From Oscarella lobularis (lineage: Eukaryota; Porifera; Homoscleromorpha; Homosclerophorida; Oscarellidae): a DNA stretch of 64,000 nt. A program made the translations under genes and the position numbers. The DNA is taken from the NCBI RefSeq assembly GCF_947507565.1, contig NC_089183.1:3100001-3164000 (forward strand), written 5' to 3'. The first letter of the stretch is position 1. Each line of letters opens with the position of its first letter. This document shows, in pieces, positions 34,701 through 44,508 of this stretch. A model generated the notes under the pieces. It was not told where the DNA came from, searched no databases, and worked only from the letters and a program-made list of their open reading frames with translations.

Positions 34701-37700
34701 TTGTAGCCGTTGTAGCCGTTGTAGTGGTTGTAGTCGTTGTAGCCGTTGTAGCCGTTGTAGCCGTTGTAGTTGTTGTAGCCGTTGTAGCCGTTGTAGTCTT
34801 GTAGTCGTTGTAGCCGTTGTAGCCGTTGTAGTAGTTGTAGCCTTTGTAGCCTTTGTAGCCTTTGTAGTGGTTGTAGTCGTTGTAGTAGTTGTAGCCGTTG
34901 TAGTAGTTGTAGCCGTTGTAGTCGTTGTAGCCGTTGTAGTCGTTGTAGCCGTTGTAGCCGTTGTAGTCGTTGTAGCCTTTGTAGCCGTTGTAGTAGTTGT
35001 AGCCGTTGTAGTCGTTGTAGCCGTTGTAGCCGTTGTAGTTGTTGTAGTAGTTGTAGCCGTTGTAGCCGTTGTAGTCGTTGTAGCCGTTGTAGCCGTTGTA
35101 GTTGTTGTAGCCGTTGTAGCCGTTGTAGTCTTGTAGTCGTTGTAGCCGTTGTAGCCGTTGTAGTAGTTGTAGCCTTTGTAGCCTTTGTAGCCTTTGTAGT
35201 GGTTGTAGTCGTTGTAGTAGTTGTAGCCGTTGTAGTAGTTGTAGCCGTTGTAGTCGTTGTAGCCGTTGTAGCCGTTGTAGTCGTTGTAGCCTTTGTAGCC
35301 GTTGTAGTAGTTGTAGCCGTTGTAGTCGTTGTAGCCGTTGTAGCCGTTGTAGTAGTTGTAGCCGTTGTAGCCGTTGTAGTCGTTGTAGCCGTTGTAGTCA
35401 TTGTAGTCGTTGTAGCCGTTGTAGCCGTTGTAGTTGTAGCCTTTGTAGCCGTTGTAGTAGTTGTAGCCGTTGTAGTCGTTGTAGCCGTTGTAGTCGTTGT
35501 AGTCGTTGTAGCCGTTGTAGCCGTTGTAGCCGTTGTAGTTGTTGTAGCCGTTGTAGTCGTTGTAGTCTTGTAGTCGTTGTAGCCGTTGTAGCCGTTGTAG
35601 TAGTTGTAGCCTTTGTAGCCTTTGTAGCCTTTGTAGTGGTTGTAGCCTTTGTAGTGGTTGTAGCCTTTGTAGCCGTTGTAGTCATTGTAGTCATTGTAGC
35701 CGTTGTAGTGGTTGTAGTCGTTGTAGTCGTTGTAGCCGTTGTAGCCGTTGTAGTAGTTGTAGCCTTTGTAGCCTTTGTAGCCTTTGTAGTGGTTGTAGCC
35801 TTTGTAGCCGTTGTAGTCATTGTAGCCGTTGTAGTCGTTGTAGCCGTTGTAGCCGTTGTAGCCGTTGTAGTCGTTGTAGTAGATGTAGTAGAGATTTAAC
35901 GACGAGTGAGCGTATAGGCATCCTAGTCCTTTAATAGAGAAACGTAGCGCTGGCCGAATGCTGTCCTCTCTCGACTTCATTGAGATAGGTGTAGGCAGAC
36001 TCTCCGTAGCATTAGTATCCAAAGGGGTCTCTCCTTTACGTAATCTTTCTTCTCAGGGACTGTATCACGCATTGGATTACTTCCTCAACGACGGTACATC
36101 ATGCTCATAGAGTCAACATCAAAGCGAGACTTTATTTTAGCCTATTATCTTTCGCGTGTCGAATTGACGCCCGGTTTCAAGGACAAGACTTTTATTGTTC
36201 AGGTATGGGATGCGCTTTTCGTTCCACTTGCGTCATCTGAGACTTTTCTTTAGGGTTTTGGTAACGTGGGTCTTCACGTTTGCCGTTATCTTCATCGTCA
36301 AGGCGCGCGTCTGATTGGGATCATTGAGAAGGACGTCTCCCTGTGGAATCCCAAGGGAATTCATCCGCGCGAAGTGGAGGAGTATAAGATTGAGAATAAG
36401 ACGATCAAGGGATTTCCCATGGCCGAAGAGACGACGGACGATCTCCTCGTCGCCCAATGCGACATTCTCGTGCCGGCGGCCGGCGAGAAACAGATCACAA
36501 GCAAGAACGCTGGAGAAATAAAGGCAAAGGTAGAGAAAGGCATGTATAGTAGATGTAGAAGAGGCTTTTATTGAATAAGAGGAGTAGAAAGGAAGAGGGG
36601 GTCATAGAACCGTTGAGACTTCCTTAATAGTGATGTAGATGTAGAAAAGAGGCTGTTATTGAATAGTCCTCTGACTTAGAGGATCATAAGCTTTGAATGC
36701 GTGGAAAGAAAGGAAGAGGGGGTCATAGAACCATTAAGAAATCCTGAATGGTGATGTAAAGGCTGTTATTGAATAGTCCTTGATTTAGAGGAGTAGAAAG
36801 GAAGAGGGGATCATAGAACCGCGATGAGACTTCCTTAAATAGTGATGTAGATGTGGAGAAGAGGCTGTTATTGAATAGTCCTTTGACTTAGAGGATCATA
36901 AGCTTTGAATACGTGGAAAGAAAGGGAGAGGGGGTCATAGAACCATTGAGAATTCCTGATTAGTGATGTAGATGTAGAAAAGAGGCTGTTATTGAATAGT
37001 CCTTTGACTTAGAGGATCATAAAGCTTTGAATACGTGGAAAGAAAGGAAGAGGGGGTCATAGAACCATTAAGAAATCCTGAATGGTGATCTAGAGGCTGT
37101 TATTGAATAATCGTTTGACTTAGACGGTCATAAAAGCTTTGATTAGGAAGAAAAAATGGAAGAGATATCATAGAACCGTTGAGAATTCCTGACTAGTGAT
37201 GTAGATGTAGAAAAGAGGCTAGCCTTTGACTTTTATAGAGACTATACGAAGATAGAGTTTCAGTCCTAGCTTGGACCCCTCACCCGCACTCAGATCACCC
37301 CCTAACCCTTTAGATAATTCTTGAAGGCGCTAACGGGCCCACGACTCCCGCCGCCGACAAGATCTTAATCGAGAGAAACCGTCTCGTCATTCCAGTGAGC
37401 CCCTAGCGTGTCCCACCACCCCTTTATCCTATATCCTTCCCCCCAATTAGGATATTTTCGCCAATGCCGGCGGCGTGACCGTGTCCTACTTCGAATGGCT
37501 GAAAAACATCAGCCACGTCAGTTTCGGTCGTCTCCTGTTTAAATACGAGAAAGAGAGCAACTATCATCTCCTTGGTAAACGCGAAACGCGTCCCCAGGAA
37601 GCCAAAATAAAAATATAGTCCGTGTTTCCTAAAGAGAGCGTTCAGCAAAGCCTTGAAGCTAAGTTTGGACGCAGCGGGGGTCCCATACCGGTATCCCCAT

Positions 37701-38010
37701 CGGCAGAATTTCAAAAACGCATTGCGGTGAGACGAGAATTTTTAGAGGACATCCGTTGACGTCTAAAGGATTTTTCTAGGGGGCTTCTGAGAAGGATATC
37801 GTCAATTCGGGACTGGAATACACCATGGAACGATCTTCTAAGGTTTTCAAAGTGATTTTTGCCAATTCCATTTGCGATTTTCTTTTCTAGTTTATTATCA
37901 CTCGCGCTCACGAGTACAATTTGGGGCTCGATATGAGAACGGCGGCTTTCTGTTCGGCGCTGGAGAAGATCTATATCACCTATCGAGACGCTGGACTGAC
38001 TTTCTCTTGA
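28727..38010 (+). CDS. GLUD1: Mitochondrial glutamate dehydrogenase (NAD(P)+)
   Basis: Oxidative deamination of glutamate to 2-oxoglutarate in the mitochondrial matrix. The N-terminus is Arg/Ser/Phe-rich ([20 protein letters not shown]), a targeting peptide. Substrate-site motifs are PCKGG and [11 protein letters not shown]. Next come [20 protein letters not shown] and [13 protein letters not shown]. The Rossmann core is [15 protein letters not shown], followed by [23 protein letters not shown] and the tail YRDAGLTFS to the TGA. The antenna region is present, so animal-type allostery is likely. Exons: 28727-29114, 29331-29467, 29527-29590, 29645-29820, 36057-36093, 36141-36202, 36254-36529, 37314-37394, 37451-37574, 37635 onward to 38010. 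Intron 4 is 6236 bp and holds a giant satellite. Intron 7 (784 bp) holds another repeat. One local oddity is IILEGAN, where IIAEGAN is usual. Confidence 0.95.
29232..29345 (+). repeat. Fourfold repeat of the GDH exon-2 splice acceptor
   Basis: The phrase TTATTAGGGATTCRATTT occurs four times (about 29232, 29269, 29294 and 29325). The last copy contains the real acceptor (ATTATTAG|GGATTCGATTTGATGAGG, exon from 29331). Upstream copies carry the same AG and the first ~11 exon bases. Confidence 0.8.
29822..30083 (+). repeat. Duplicated intron segment bordering the satellite
   Basis: GAGAAGATCCTTTTATGAATAGATAGAT-like sequence at 29838-29866 recurs at 30053-30081, where the satellite begins. A 68-bp stretch starting GAGTGAGCGTATAGGCATCC (29933-30000) recurs nearly unchanged at 35904-35971, directly after the satellite. 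The array is thus bracketed by direct repeats about 5.97 kb apart. Confidence 0.8.
30079..35892. repeat. 5.8-kb nonamer minisatellite (GTTGTAGYN units) inside GDH intron 4
   Basis: About 645 head-to-tail 9-bp units. The left 0.6 kb (30079-30705) uses GTTGCAGTN. The rest uses GTTGTAGCC, GTTGTAGTC, GTTGTAGTA, TTTGTAGCC and ATTGTAGTC variants. An occasional 8-bp unit (TTGTAGTC after GTC) shifts phase and marks a higher-order repeat. For example the phrase at 32664 recurs at 32996, and that at 34867 at 35199, both 332 bp apart (36 nonamers plus one octamer). Longer phrases recur near 32350, 33532, 34526 and 35636. Because the unit is 9 bp, reading frames stay open for hundreds of codons without coding anything. 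Assembly length may be unreliable. Confidence 0.95.
36541..37230 (+). repeat. Degenerate ~130-150-bp repeat in GDH intron 7
   Basis: Five or six imperfect copies of a block containing GAGGCTGTTATTGAATAGTC, GACTTAGAGGATCATA, GAAAGGAAGAGGGGGTCATA and GAACCATTAAGAAATCCTGA. No coding potential. It fills most of the intron between the exons ending 36529 and starting 37314. Confidence 0.8.
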
Positions 38011-38745
38011 GAAAAATCGAAAGGAGTCGTCTCTCGTCGAAAGAACAGATGAATAAAGCGACGCTGTTTAGTATTCGCGTTGTTTAGTTGATTGTTTTTC
38101 TAATATAACATTGGAACTGTAGAATTTTACGTCTCTCGACGTCGTCTTCCGGGTCTGTATTCCTTGGCTCACTCTATTTCGATTTTTCGGTGCACAGTAC
38201 AGTAGTACTCTAAGTTTAATTAATTGAAACGCGAATATTTATATGTGGCACATGATTTAGACTTTTTCTACGCATGCGTTGGAATCGCCCTAAAACGGCT
38301 CCGTTTTTCGCTCTCCTGGACTGCGTGGCTGCAGACGACGCGCACACCATGATCAGTAGAAGCGAAGCGAGCTCGGTGCGTACACGGTAACATCAGCGTT
38401 CGCCTATACGTCGCACCGCAGCTCTACAAGTGCAATTATTCGCACTTTTCGTGACGTTCGGGTACAGTGAGGCGATTCGAAAGACACTAGAGCCTACTTT
38501 ATTCCTCTCCAATTGACGAGAGGCCGTGCATCCTTATGCACGTCCTTCGAGCTTCAAATTCATAACCCCAAGTTAGGCAAAATCCCAGAGTACCCTGCTG
38601 CCTAATTTCAACGTGCCCTAAGTATTCATTAGGTGGACTCTGACGATTTGGACGCGCAGACACGAGTGCATCATGAACGTATTTATTAGCTATTACAGTG
38701 ACGTGAAATATTCTTTATCAAAAATGCGTCCCCTATCTGCTTCGT
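38011..38745. other. Intergenic between GDH and methyltransferase A
   Basis: No gene recognised. From about 38568 on, sequence downstream of the methyltransferase stop is repeated near 40050-40185 (for example CTCTGACGATTTGGACGCGC), so the duplicated methyltransferase unit includes about 180 bp of 3' flank. Confidence 0.5.
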
Positions 38746-39564
38746 TCACTTCAATTGACCGACTGCATGGCAAGCAGCTGTTGCCGTTTTTTCCTCCTTT
38801 TGCTTAAGAGGTATGGATTCGAACTCAACCAGACGTAGCCCGGCTTCCTCTAGGGCTTCCTTGACGACGTCTTCCGTCAGAGACAAAGTGAAAAAATACT
38901 TCTCTCCAACCGGATAGCTATCTTCCCCGAGAACGCAACTAAGCACGAGCCACGATCCGCTCCCTTTAAGCAAGCCGACTAATTTCTTGACGGATAACTT
39001 GAACTGGGCGTGCGTACGGCAGGCGACTTCCAAGCAAAAAGACGAACTGACGACGTCGAAGCGTTTATCATAGTCATCATTTCCCAAGGGTTTATCGTCG
39101 AGGATGTTACACGGTATAAGCGAAGAGAGTTTGACTTTGAGTTGACTCTCTCTTTGCTTCGGCGCTTCGTCGTCGTCGTTCATCTCGAGATTTTGGACGA
39201 TGTAGCGAAAGTGGGACGTCCAATCACGAAGCTGCTCCGTTTTGGACGGGGCCTTTCTCCACTGGTCGATTACGTGCAAGCACGCGGGCGTATAATCAGC
39301 GAGAACAATGCTCGATGCATATGGAGTCGCACTAATGAGATGGGATATTGTCGCACCTCCGCCGAACTCTAACACCGACGCTGAATCGGGTTGAAAATGG
39401 GCCGTTTTCGTGTAGAAGTTATGTATTTTTGACATGACGAAAGGCTCTAGGCCGTCGTCGATCGCTTCGTTGAAATAGTAGTCTCTGATGAAGATGTTGG
39501 GGTCGAAGTGACGGATGTAGTCGTCGCCGCTGCAAAGCGTCGTTTCACCTTCCGAAGCCGTCAT
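38746..39564 (-). CDS. NNMT/PNMT/TEMT-type SAM-dependent N-methyltransferase, copy A
   Basis: A single-exon frame of 272 residues, close to the family's usual ~265-290. It shows the order of the NNMT/PNMT/TEMT family: DYIRHFDPNIFIRDYYF at the N-terminus; the SAM-binding loop VLEFGGGATISHLIS; VLADYTPACLHVIDQW, whose acidic residue contacts SAM; FDVVSSSFCLEVACRT; LLKGSGSWLVLSCVLGEDSY; and the final EEAGLRL strand. It should methylate a small amine or pyridine-like substrate in the cytosol. The substrate cannot be told. The start MTASEG is shared with copy B. Lack of introns is unusual beside intron-rich neighbours and suggests a retrocopied or transferred ancestor. Confidence 0.88.
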   Translation of the reverse strand: MTASEGETTLCSGDDYIRHFDPNIFIRDYYFNEAIDDGLEPFVMSKIHNFYTKTAHFQPDSASVLEFGGGATISHLISATPYASSIVLADYTPACLHVIDQWRKAPSKTEQLRDWTSHFRYIVQNLEMNDDDEAPKQRESQLKVKLSSLIPCNILDDKPLGNDDYDKRFDVVSSSFCLEVACRTHAQFKLSVKKLVGLLKGSGSWLVLSCVLGEDSYPVGEKYFFTLSLTEDVVKEALEEAGLRLVEFESIPLKQKEEKTATAACHAVGQLK

Positions 39565-40215
39565 GAAGGACGCGCAAGACGCTGTGGAAAAGTTCGTCGT
39601 GAGCGTGCGTTAGTCTCCTCCGGATCCAGCAGGGATCCAGATCGACCCTCTTCCCGCGCGCTAAGATGCGTGGGAGGGGACGCCGCGGAATAGATATCTC
39701 TCCATATATCTATATGGTCTGGATTGGTCTGGATCAGAAATCAGAGAAGGGTTTGACACGCGCGCTACAGTTAGTCACCCCCGGACCAATCGATTTCTTT
39801 TTTTTGTAATTATGATGGGCATATGAGCCGGAAGATTGGCCCACATTTCCAGAAATAATCGACAGCTTTGATGACTTCCTCGCCGAAGTGATAAACTATA
39901 TTTCTAGCCGGGCGTAGACGGCCCCGGGACAGGAAACTCGTCCTAAGCGGCCAGTACTGCGGCGAGCAGCATCCGCCTTTTGGTTACGGAAATAGACATG
40001 GAGACATGAACGGCGAACGCTATACGACCGTCGACCATAACAAAAGGCCACCCAAGATTAGGCAATATCCCAGTGTACCGACGAGAGTACCTTAGTTGTC
40101 CCTGCTGCCTAATTTCAACTTGGCCCTGAGTATTCATTAGGTAGACTCTGACGATTTGGACGCGCAGACACGAGTGCATCATGAGGAAAAAATGCGTCCC
40201 CTATATCTGCTTCGT
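39565..40215. other. Intergenic between the methyltransferase copies
   Basis: No gene recognised. The part from about 40050 is a copy of 38568-38745, the 3' flank of copy A. CRE- or TATA-like elements are not evident. Confidence 0.45.
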
Positions 40216-41037
40216 TCACTTCAATTGACCGACTGCATGGCAAGCAGCTGTTGCCATGTTTTCCTCCTTTAGCCTAAGAGGTATGGATTCGAAGTCGACC
40301 AGACGTAGCCCGGCTTCCTCTAGGGCTTCCTTGACGACGTCTTCCGTCAGAGACAAAGTGAAAAACACCTTCTCTCCAACCGGATAGCTATCTTCCCCGA
40401 GAACGCAACTAAGCACGAGCCACGATCCGCTCCCTCTAAGCAAGCCGACTAATTTCTTGACGGATAACTTGAACTGGGCGCGCGTACGGCAGGCGACTTC
40501 CAAGCAAAAAGACGAACTGACGACGTCGAAGCGTTTATCATAGTCATCATTTCCCAATGGTTTATCATCGAGGATGTTACACGGTACGAGCGAAGAGAGT
40601 TTGACTTTGAGTTGACTCTCTCTTTGCTTTGGCGCTTCGTCGTCGTCGTTCATCTCGAGATTTTGGACGATGTAGCGAAAGTGGGACGTCCAATCACGAA
40701 GCTGCTCCGTTTTGGACGGGGCCTTTCTCCACTGGTCGATTACGTGCAAGCACGCGGGCGTATAATCAGCGAGAACAATGCTCGATGCATATGGGGTCGC
40801 ACTAATGAGATGGGAGACTGTCGCACCTCCGCCGAACTCTAACACCGACGCTGAATCGGGTTGAAAATGGGCCGTTTTCGTGTAGAAGTTATGTTGTTTT
40901 GACATGACGAAAGGCTCTAGGTCGCTTTCGTCGATCGCTTTGTTGAAATAGTAGTCTCTGAGGTAGATGTTGGGGTCGAAGTGACGGATGTAGTCGTCGC
41001 CGCTGCAAAGCGTCGTTTTACCTTCCGAAGCCGTCAT
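40216..41037 (-). CDS. NNMT/PNMT/TEMT-type SAM-dependent N-methyltransferase, copy B
   Basis: A single-exon frame of 273 residues from MTASEGK, nearly identical to copy A. The main difference is one inserted residue around DESDLEP and a few substitutions (KQHN for KIHN, RTRAQ for RTHAQ). The SAM loop VLEFGGGATVSHLIS and the EVACRT block are intact. The frame is open upstream to an in-frame ATG at 41127, which would add 30 hydrophobic-rich residues. I prefer 41037 because copy A starts there and the extension is not conserved. Both paralogues lie on the same strand with about 650 bp between them. Confidence 0.87.
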   Translation of the reverse strand: MTASEGKTTLCSGDDYIRHFDPNIYLRDYYFNKAIDESDLEPFVMSKQHNFYTKTAHFQPDSASVLEFGGGATVSHLISATPYASSIVLADYTPACLHVIDQWRKAPSKTEQLRDWTSHFRYIVQNLEMNDDDEAPKQRESQLKVKLSSLVPCNILDDKPLGNDDYDKRFDVVSSSFCLEVACRTRAQFKLSVKKLVGLLRGSGSWLVLSCVLGEDSYPVGEKVFFTLSLTEDVVKEALEEAGLRLVDFESIPLRLKEENMATAACHAVGQLK

Positions 41038-41123
41038 AAAAAAGTAGTGAAGGGCGTTCAAGGCACTATGGAGAACTACAGCTGACGCCGGAAGTACAGT
41101 CACGACGTGTGCGTGGGCTGACG

Positions 41124-41432
41124 TCATCTAATGACAACGCGGACTTCTGATTGGGCCACACACAGATTATCTGTGGGTGGGTATTTATGTAAAATCTGCT
41201 GCCTTAGTTCCCGTATAAACACGCTCTTGAAGTCTTCGTTGTTTTTACTTTCCCTTGCGTTCTTTCCGCGCGGAGATCTCGTCGAACGACGCAGAACTTG
41301 GACTTTCTCAACGACTGGATTTGATGTGTAAAGTAAGCTCAAAGCGGCGGCGGAACCGATCGAACTCGCGGGCCTCGCGCCTTGTGACGAAAGGAAGCTT
41401 TGCCGAGCGCGTTCGAACTCGAAAAGCAGCAT
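41124..41432 (-). CDS. Hypothetical 102-residue protein
   Basis: ATG at 41432 opens a frame with an Arg/Lys-rich middle (RSTRSPRGKNARESKNN) and a helical C-terminal part (RELRQQILHKYPPTDN). It stops at 41124, overlapping the possible upstream start of methyltransferase B by four bases. No family is recognised. It could be chance, since the region also has open frames on the other strand. Confidence 0.25.
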   Translation of the reverse strand: MLLFEFERARQSFLSSQGARPASSIGSAAALSLLYTSNPVVEKVQVLRRSTRSPRGKNARESKNNEDFKSVFIRELRQQILHKYPPTDNLCVAQSEVRVVIR

Positions 41433-41919
41433 AGAACGGCAGAAAAAACGTCTCTTGTTCCTGCAGCGGTCCCGCGAACAAAGGGGGCCCCCAAAAGGTC
41501 AGTTGAAGAGCGCGTATTGCTTCTTCTCCCTCCCCCGTCGCCTCGCCATTTCTCATCGTTATCACCTCAGAGAATTCAAAGCGAGTCTCATCGATCGCGG
41601 GGACCCCCAAACTCGATCCGCACAGCGTTTCCTTAGCAACGTAATTGAGAAAAATACAAGTGCCACGGAGTGACGTCAGATGACACGACCTCAGTAGGCG
41701 TTAGGTTGAGACAAATCCATGACTACGAGACTTCCCGTATGGAGTGGTCTCCATTGGAAACGAGACCTCTTCTAATGTGCACTCCACCACTTAGCCACTA
41801 CTCTCAATTGAACGCTTCCTCACAGAACACATAAGACAAAAAAGGCGAAATCTCTCTCTATCTCTACCAAAGAACCTAGGCAGATATTTGAGTCATACTT
41901 AGTAGCACCTCTTCACTCA
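41433..41919. other. Intergenic, no gene recognised
   Basis: Contains a CRE-like palindrome in GAGTGACGTCAGATG near 41670. Otherwise no supported gene. Confidence 0.35.
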
Positions 41920-43621
41920 CTAGTGACTCGATTCAGCTGACGTCTTCGTCTCGTAGCCCGCCAAAGTCGGTGCCGTAAACGAGTAGGCGGGAACGCGTTT
42001 CGGACTCGTCTTCGTATGATGACGAACGTGATAGACGACCGCCTGTTCGTCGTTCACTTTGACGGTGTATTTCGTATCCGTTCCGTACATTCTATTCGGA
42101 GTCATACCGTCATTTCCGTCGTTTGAGGTCTCTTCCGTGTCGTCGTCTTCGTCGTCGTCGTCGAGAGGGCGGCGCCAGTTTCGGAGACAGATGACTAGGA
42201 TGATGGAAATGATTGCCATCAAAAGAACGCTTGTCACTGTGACCCCTGCGATGTAACCCGAGCATTTGTCTAGGATAATATTAAAGTAAGACGTTTGATT
42301 AGTGAGTACATCTCAAAGCCATGCTCTGGACCTGAATCCGTGATTTCGTTTGAAATCGTTGCCGTATTTGACGTCAGGGTCGTCGTAGCAGGTGGCGATG
42401 ACGTCACTGGCGATTTAGTCGGCACGAGCGACGGCGCTTCAAATACACCCGATTTTTAATTAATTAGTCAATTAATTAATTCTCCTACCGCATACGGCTC
42501 CGGCTGATTCTCCTGTGGGACAACGGCTTTCGCGCCATCCGTCGAAAGCGCAGTCCTCTATGCGTTTCTCGTTTCCCGAACAGCGAACGTTGTTCATCCA
42601 CGAGGGCTGGCTTCCACTTCCGTAATAGCTGTGTTTTGTAATCCCTAGCGCGTTCGCGTATCCCAATTGGCGACAGAGAATGCGAGCCTCCGTCATAGTC
42701 CATTCATGACTGCAAATCGCTCCCCATCTGCCTTCGTGGAAGACTTCGACCGTTCCGGCGTAGGGGTAGGGAGATCCGGTGAATCGGAGAGCGGCTGAGG
42801 GCGGAAGTATGACGTCTTCAGTCGCTGAAAAATAATATGATATTAATTAATTAATTCTCGTACGTCACCTCCTGTCTTACAGCAATTGACTCCTATGTAA
42901 TGTCCACAGTTACTTGTGTGTGATCCCCATCCTGAAGACGAGCATTCGTCTATGCCGCTTTCTGTTCCGTTGCATTTGACGTTGTTCATCCAGATTGTCT
43001 GTCCGGTGTTGCCTTCGTCGAATCGTAGCGTTTCTCTTGCGTCGCTGTATCCCATTTGGCGACACACGACTCGCGAGTTCGAGAAAGTCCACGCGTCGTC
43101 GCAAACGGTGCCCCATTCATTCAGATAGAATATTTCAATTCGTCCTAAACCGCCTACGAGACGAACCTTGGGAGGACCTTGATAAAAATTTCAATACTGA
43201 TATAGGATAGGGTCTTCTTATTACCGATTTTACATATGACTCCGGCATCTTCGTCGTGACGGCATGTGTCAGCGTGTTGATAAAAGCAATCTTGCAGTTG
43301 TCCTTCTGTTCCCTTACACACAACGTTATCCATCCATATACTACCATTGCCTTCGCCAAAGTAGGCCTTCTTTTTGTAAGCGATAGCATCGGGAAAGCCG
43401 AGCTGTTTGCACACGACTTTGGCATCTTTCAGATCCCACAGGTCGTCGCAGACCGTTCCCCATTCGCCGTTCATGAAAACTTCGACTCGGCCTTCATTAG
43501 CAGCGGAACCGTCGACAAGTCGAACGTTTTGAGCTGTCAGAGCAGACGCGTTATAAATTAAAGATCCTAGCCATCGATTCAAATTGGATTCACTGCACGA
43601 GTTACTCGAGCTAATGCTATT
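41920..43621 (-). CDS. Type I membrane receptor with three SRCR domains (5' end unresolved)
   Basis: Three scavenger receptor cysteine-rich domains in order. SRCR1, about 43550-43225, has [32 protein letters not shown] and [14 protein letters not shown]2, about 43175-42870, has [10 protein letters not shown] and [14 protein letters not shown]3, about 42820-42490, has [10 protein letters not shown] and [11 protein letters not shown] Thr/Ser-rich stalk follows (about 42440-42330), then one membrane helix ([15 protein letters not shown]) and a ~75-residue tail with an Asp/Glu cluster and several Tyr. Such receptors bind microbial or extracellular ligands at the cell surface, and SRCR families are large in sponges. 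The first visible exon begins after an acceptor at 43622. The signal-peptide exon must be upstream and I could not place it. SRCR3 deviates from the WGTVCDD consensus (WGAICSH). Confidence 0.85.
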
Positions 43622-44508
43622 CTAACGCGACCCTTCCCATGCGAAGATGGACATTTTATACCGGATGTGGGATATGCCAGGGAAATCGCCATGGCAAGTG
43701 TCGGTAGAATCATTGACCACCTAGATCGAAGCTCCTGACGTCTTCTAGTTGTCAGTAGTGTGACACTCTCTGAAGGCTGAGAAATAAAATAACGCTAAAT
43801 TTTGAAATGGCAAGCAGTGAAGCGACACAGCTTTCATTTGTTGGGTCCTCTTCACTATTGCACCTTTTGCTGCTGCCCTAGTTTCGTTCTCAGTGTAAAC
43901 AGCAGTATTTGGGGAAGTACGACAAGCTGTGAAGTAGACCAAAGGAGGACTGCAGCAGAACGGGACTCAATTAGAGCCCGTACAACTTCCGTCATCGATA
44001 TGTTTAGATTATTAAATTATTGCGTGAAATCGAGCTAAGTCAGAGAGAGGGGGAGGATCGTTACGATAAGGGTTACGGCGTCCTTGTACTTAGGCAAGCC
44101 GGCTTTGAAACAGGTGTCCATGAATGGATATTACCACTTGTCTACTAACGATAAAATAGTAACGATAAAAGACACCTCAGTAAAATGAAAAAAACGTGAA
44201 TGATAAAATACCAAAAGTCAAGTCAGGAAACTATTCCTCCCTCTGTTCTAAATGAGAAAGCCTAACTAATAGTTCAATAAAAAATGAGGAAATTGTGTAG
44301 CTACCAGTATCCAAAGACATAAAAGACTAACTAGAATAGAAGGTCGGGGATGACTGGTGAGATTTGGGGTTACCCATACTAAAAAAAAAACGAATATCAT
44401 ATTTCGTGACGGTGACTCAAACTGTGTCACTGTGGTTGCCATACTATACTACGTGCACAATTGGTGACTCAGAGACGCAAAGGGTCAATGTGAGCCTAAA
44501 AGGGCTGA
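43622..44508. other. Intergenic or 5' exon region of the SRCR gene
   Basis: A minus-strand ATG near 43717 opens a short hydrophobic start (MILPTLAMAISLA), but it does not join SRCR1 in frame with a visible donor. Nothing else is supported. Confidence 0.3.

Noticed and set aside
30079-35892. CRISPR-like array
   Set aside because: Units are 9 bp with no spacers, in a eukaryotic intron. It is a satellite.
31366-36022. Very long open frames of up to 640 codons (Thr/Ala, Tyr/Asn or Leu/Gln/Arg repeats) in the satellite
   Set aside because: A 9-bp unit leaves frames open on both strands automatically. The array lies in a GDH intron, and no start context, domain or splice pattern supports coding.
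43622-43720. MILPTLAMAISLA frame as signal peptide of the SRCR receptor
   Set aside because: It does not join the SRCR1 exon in frame with any visible donor.
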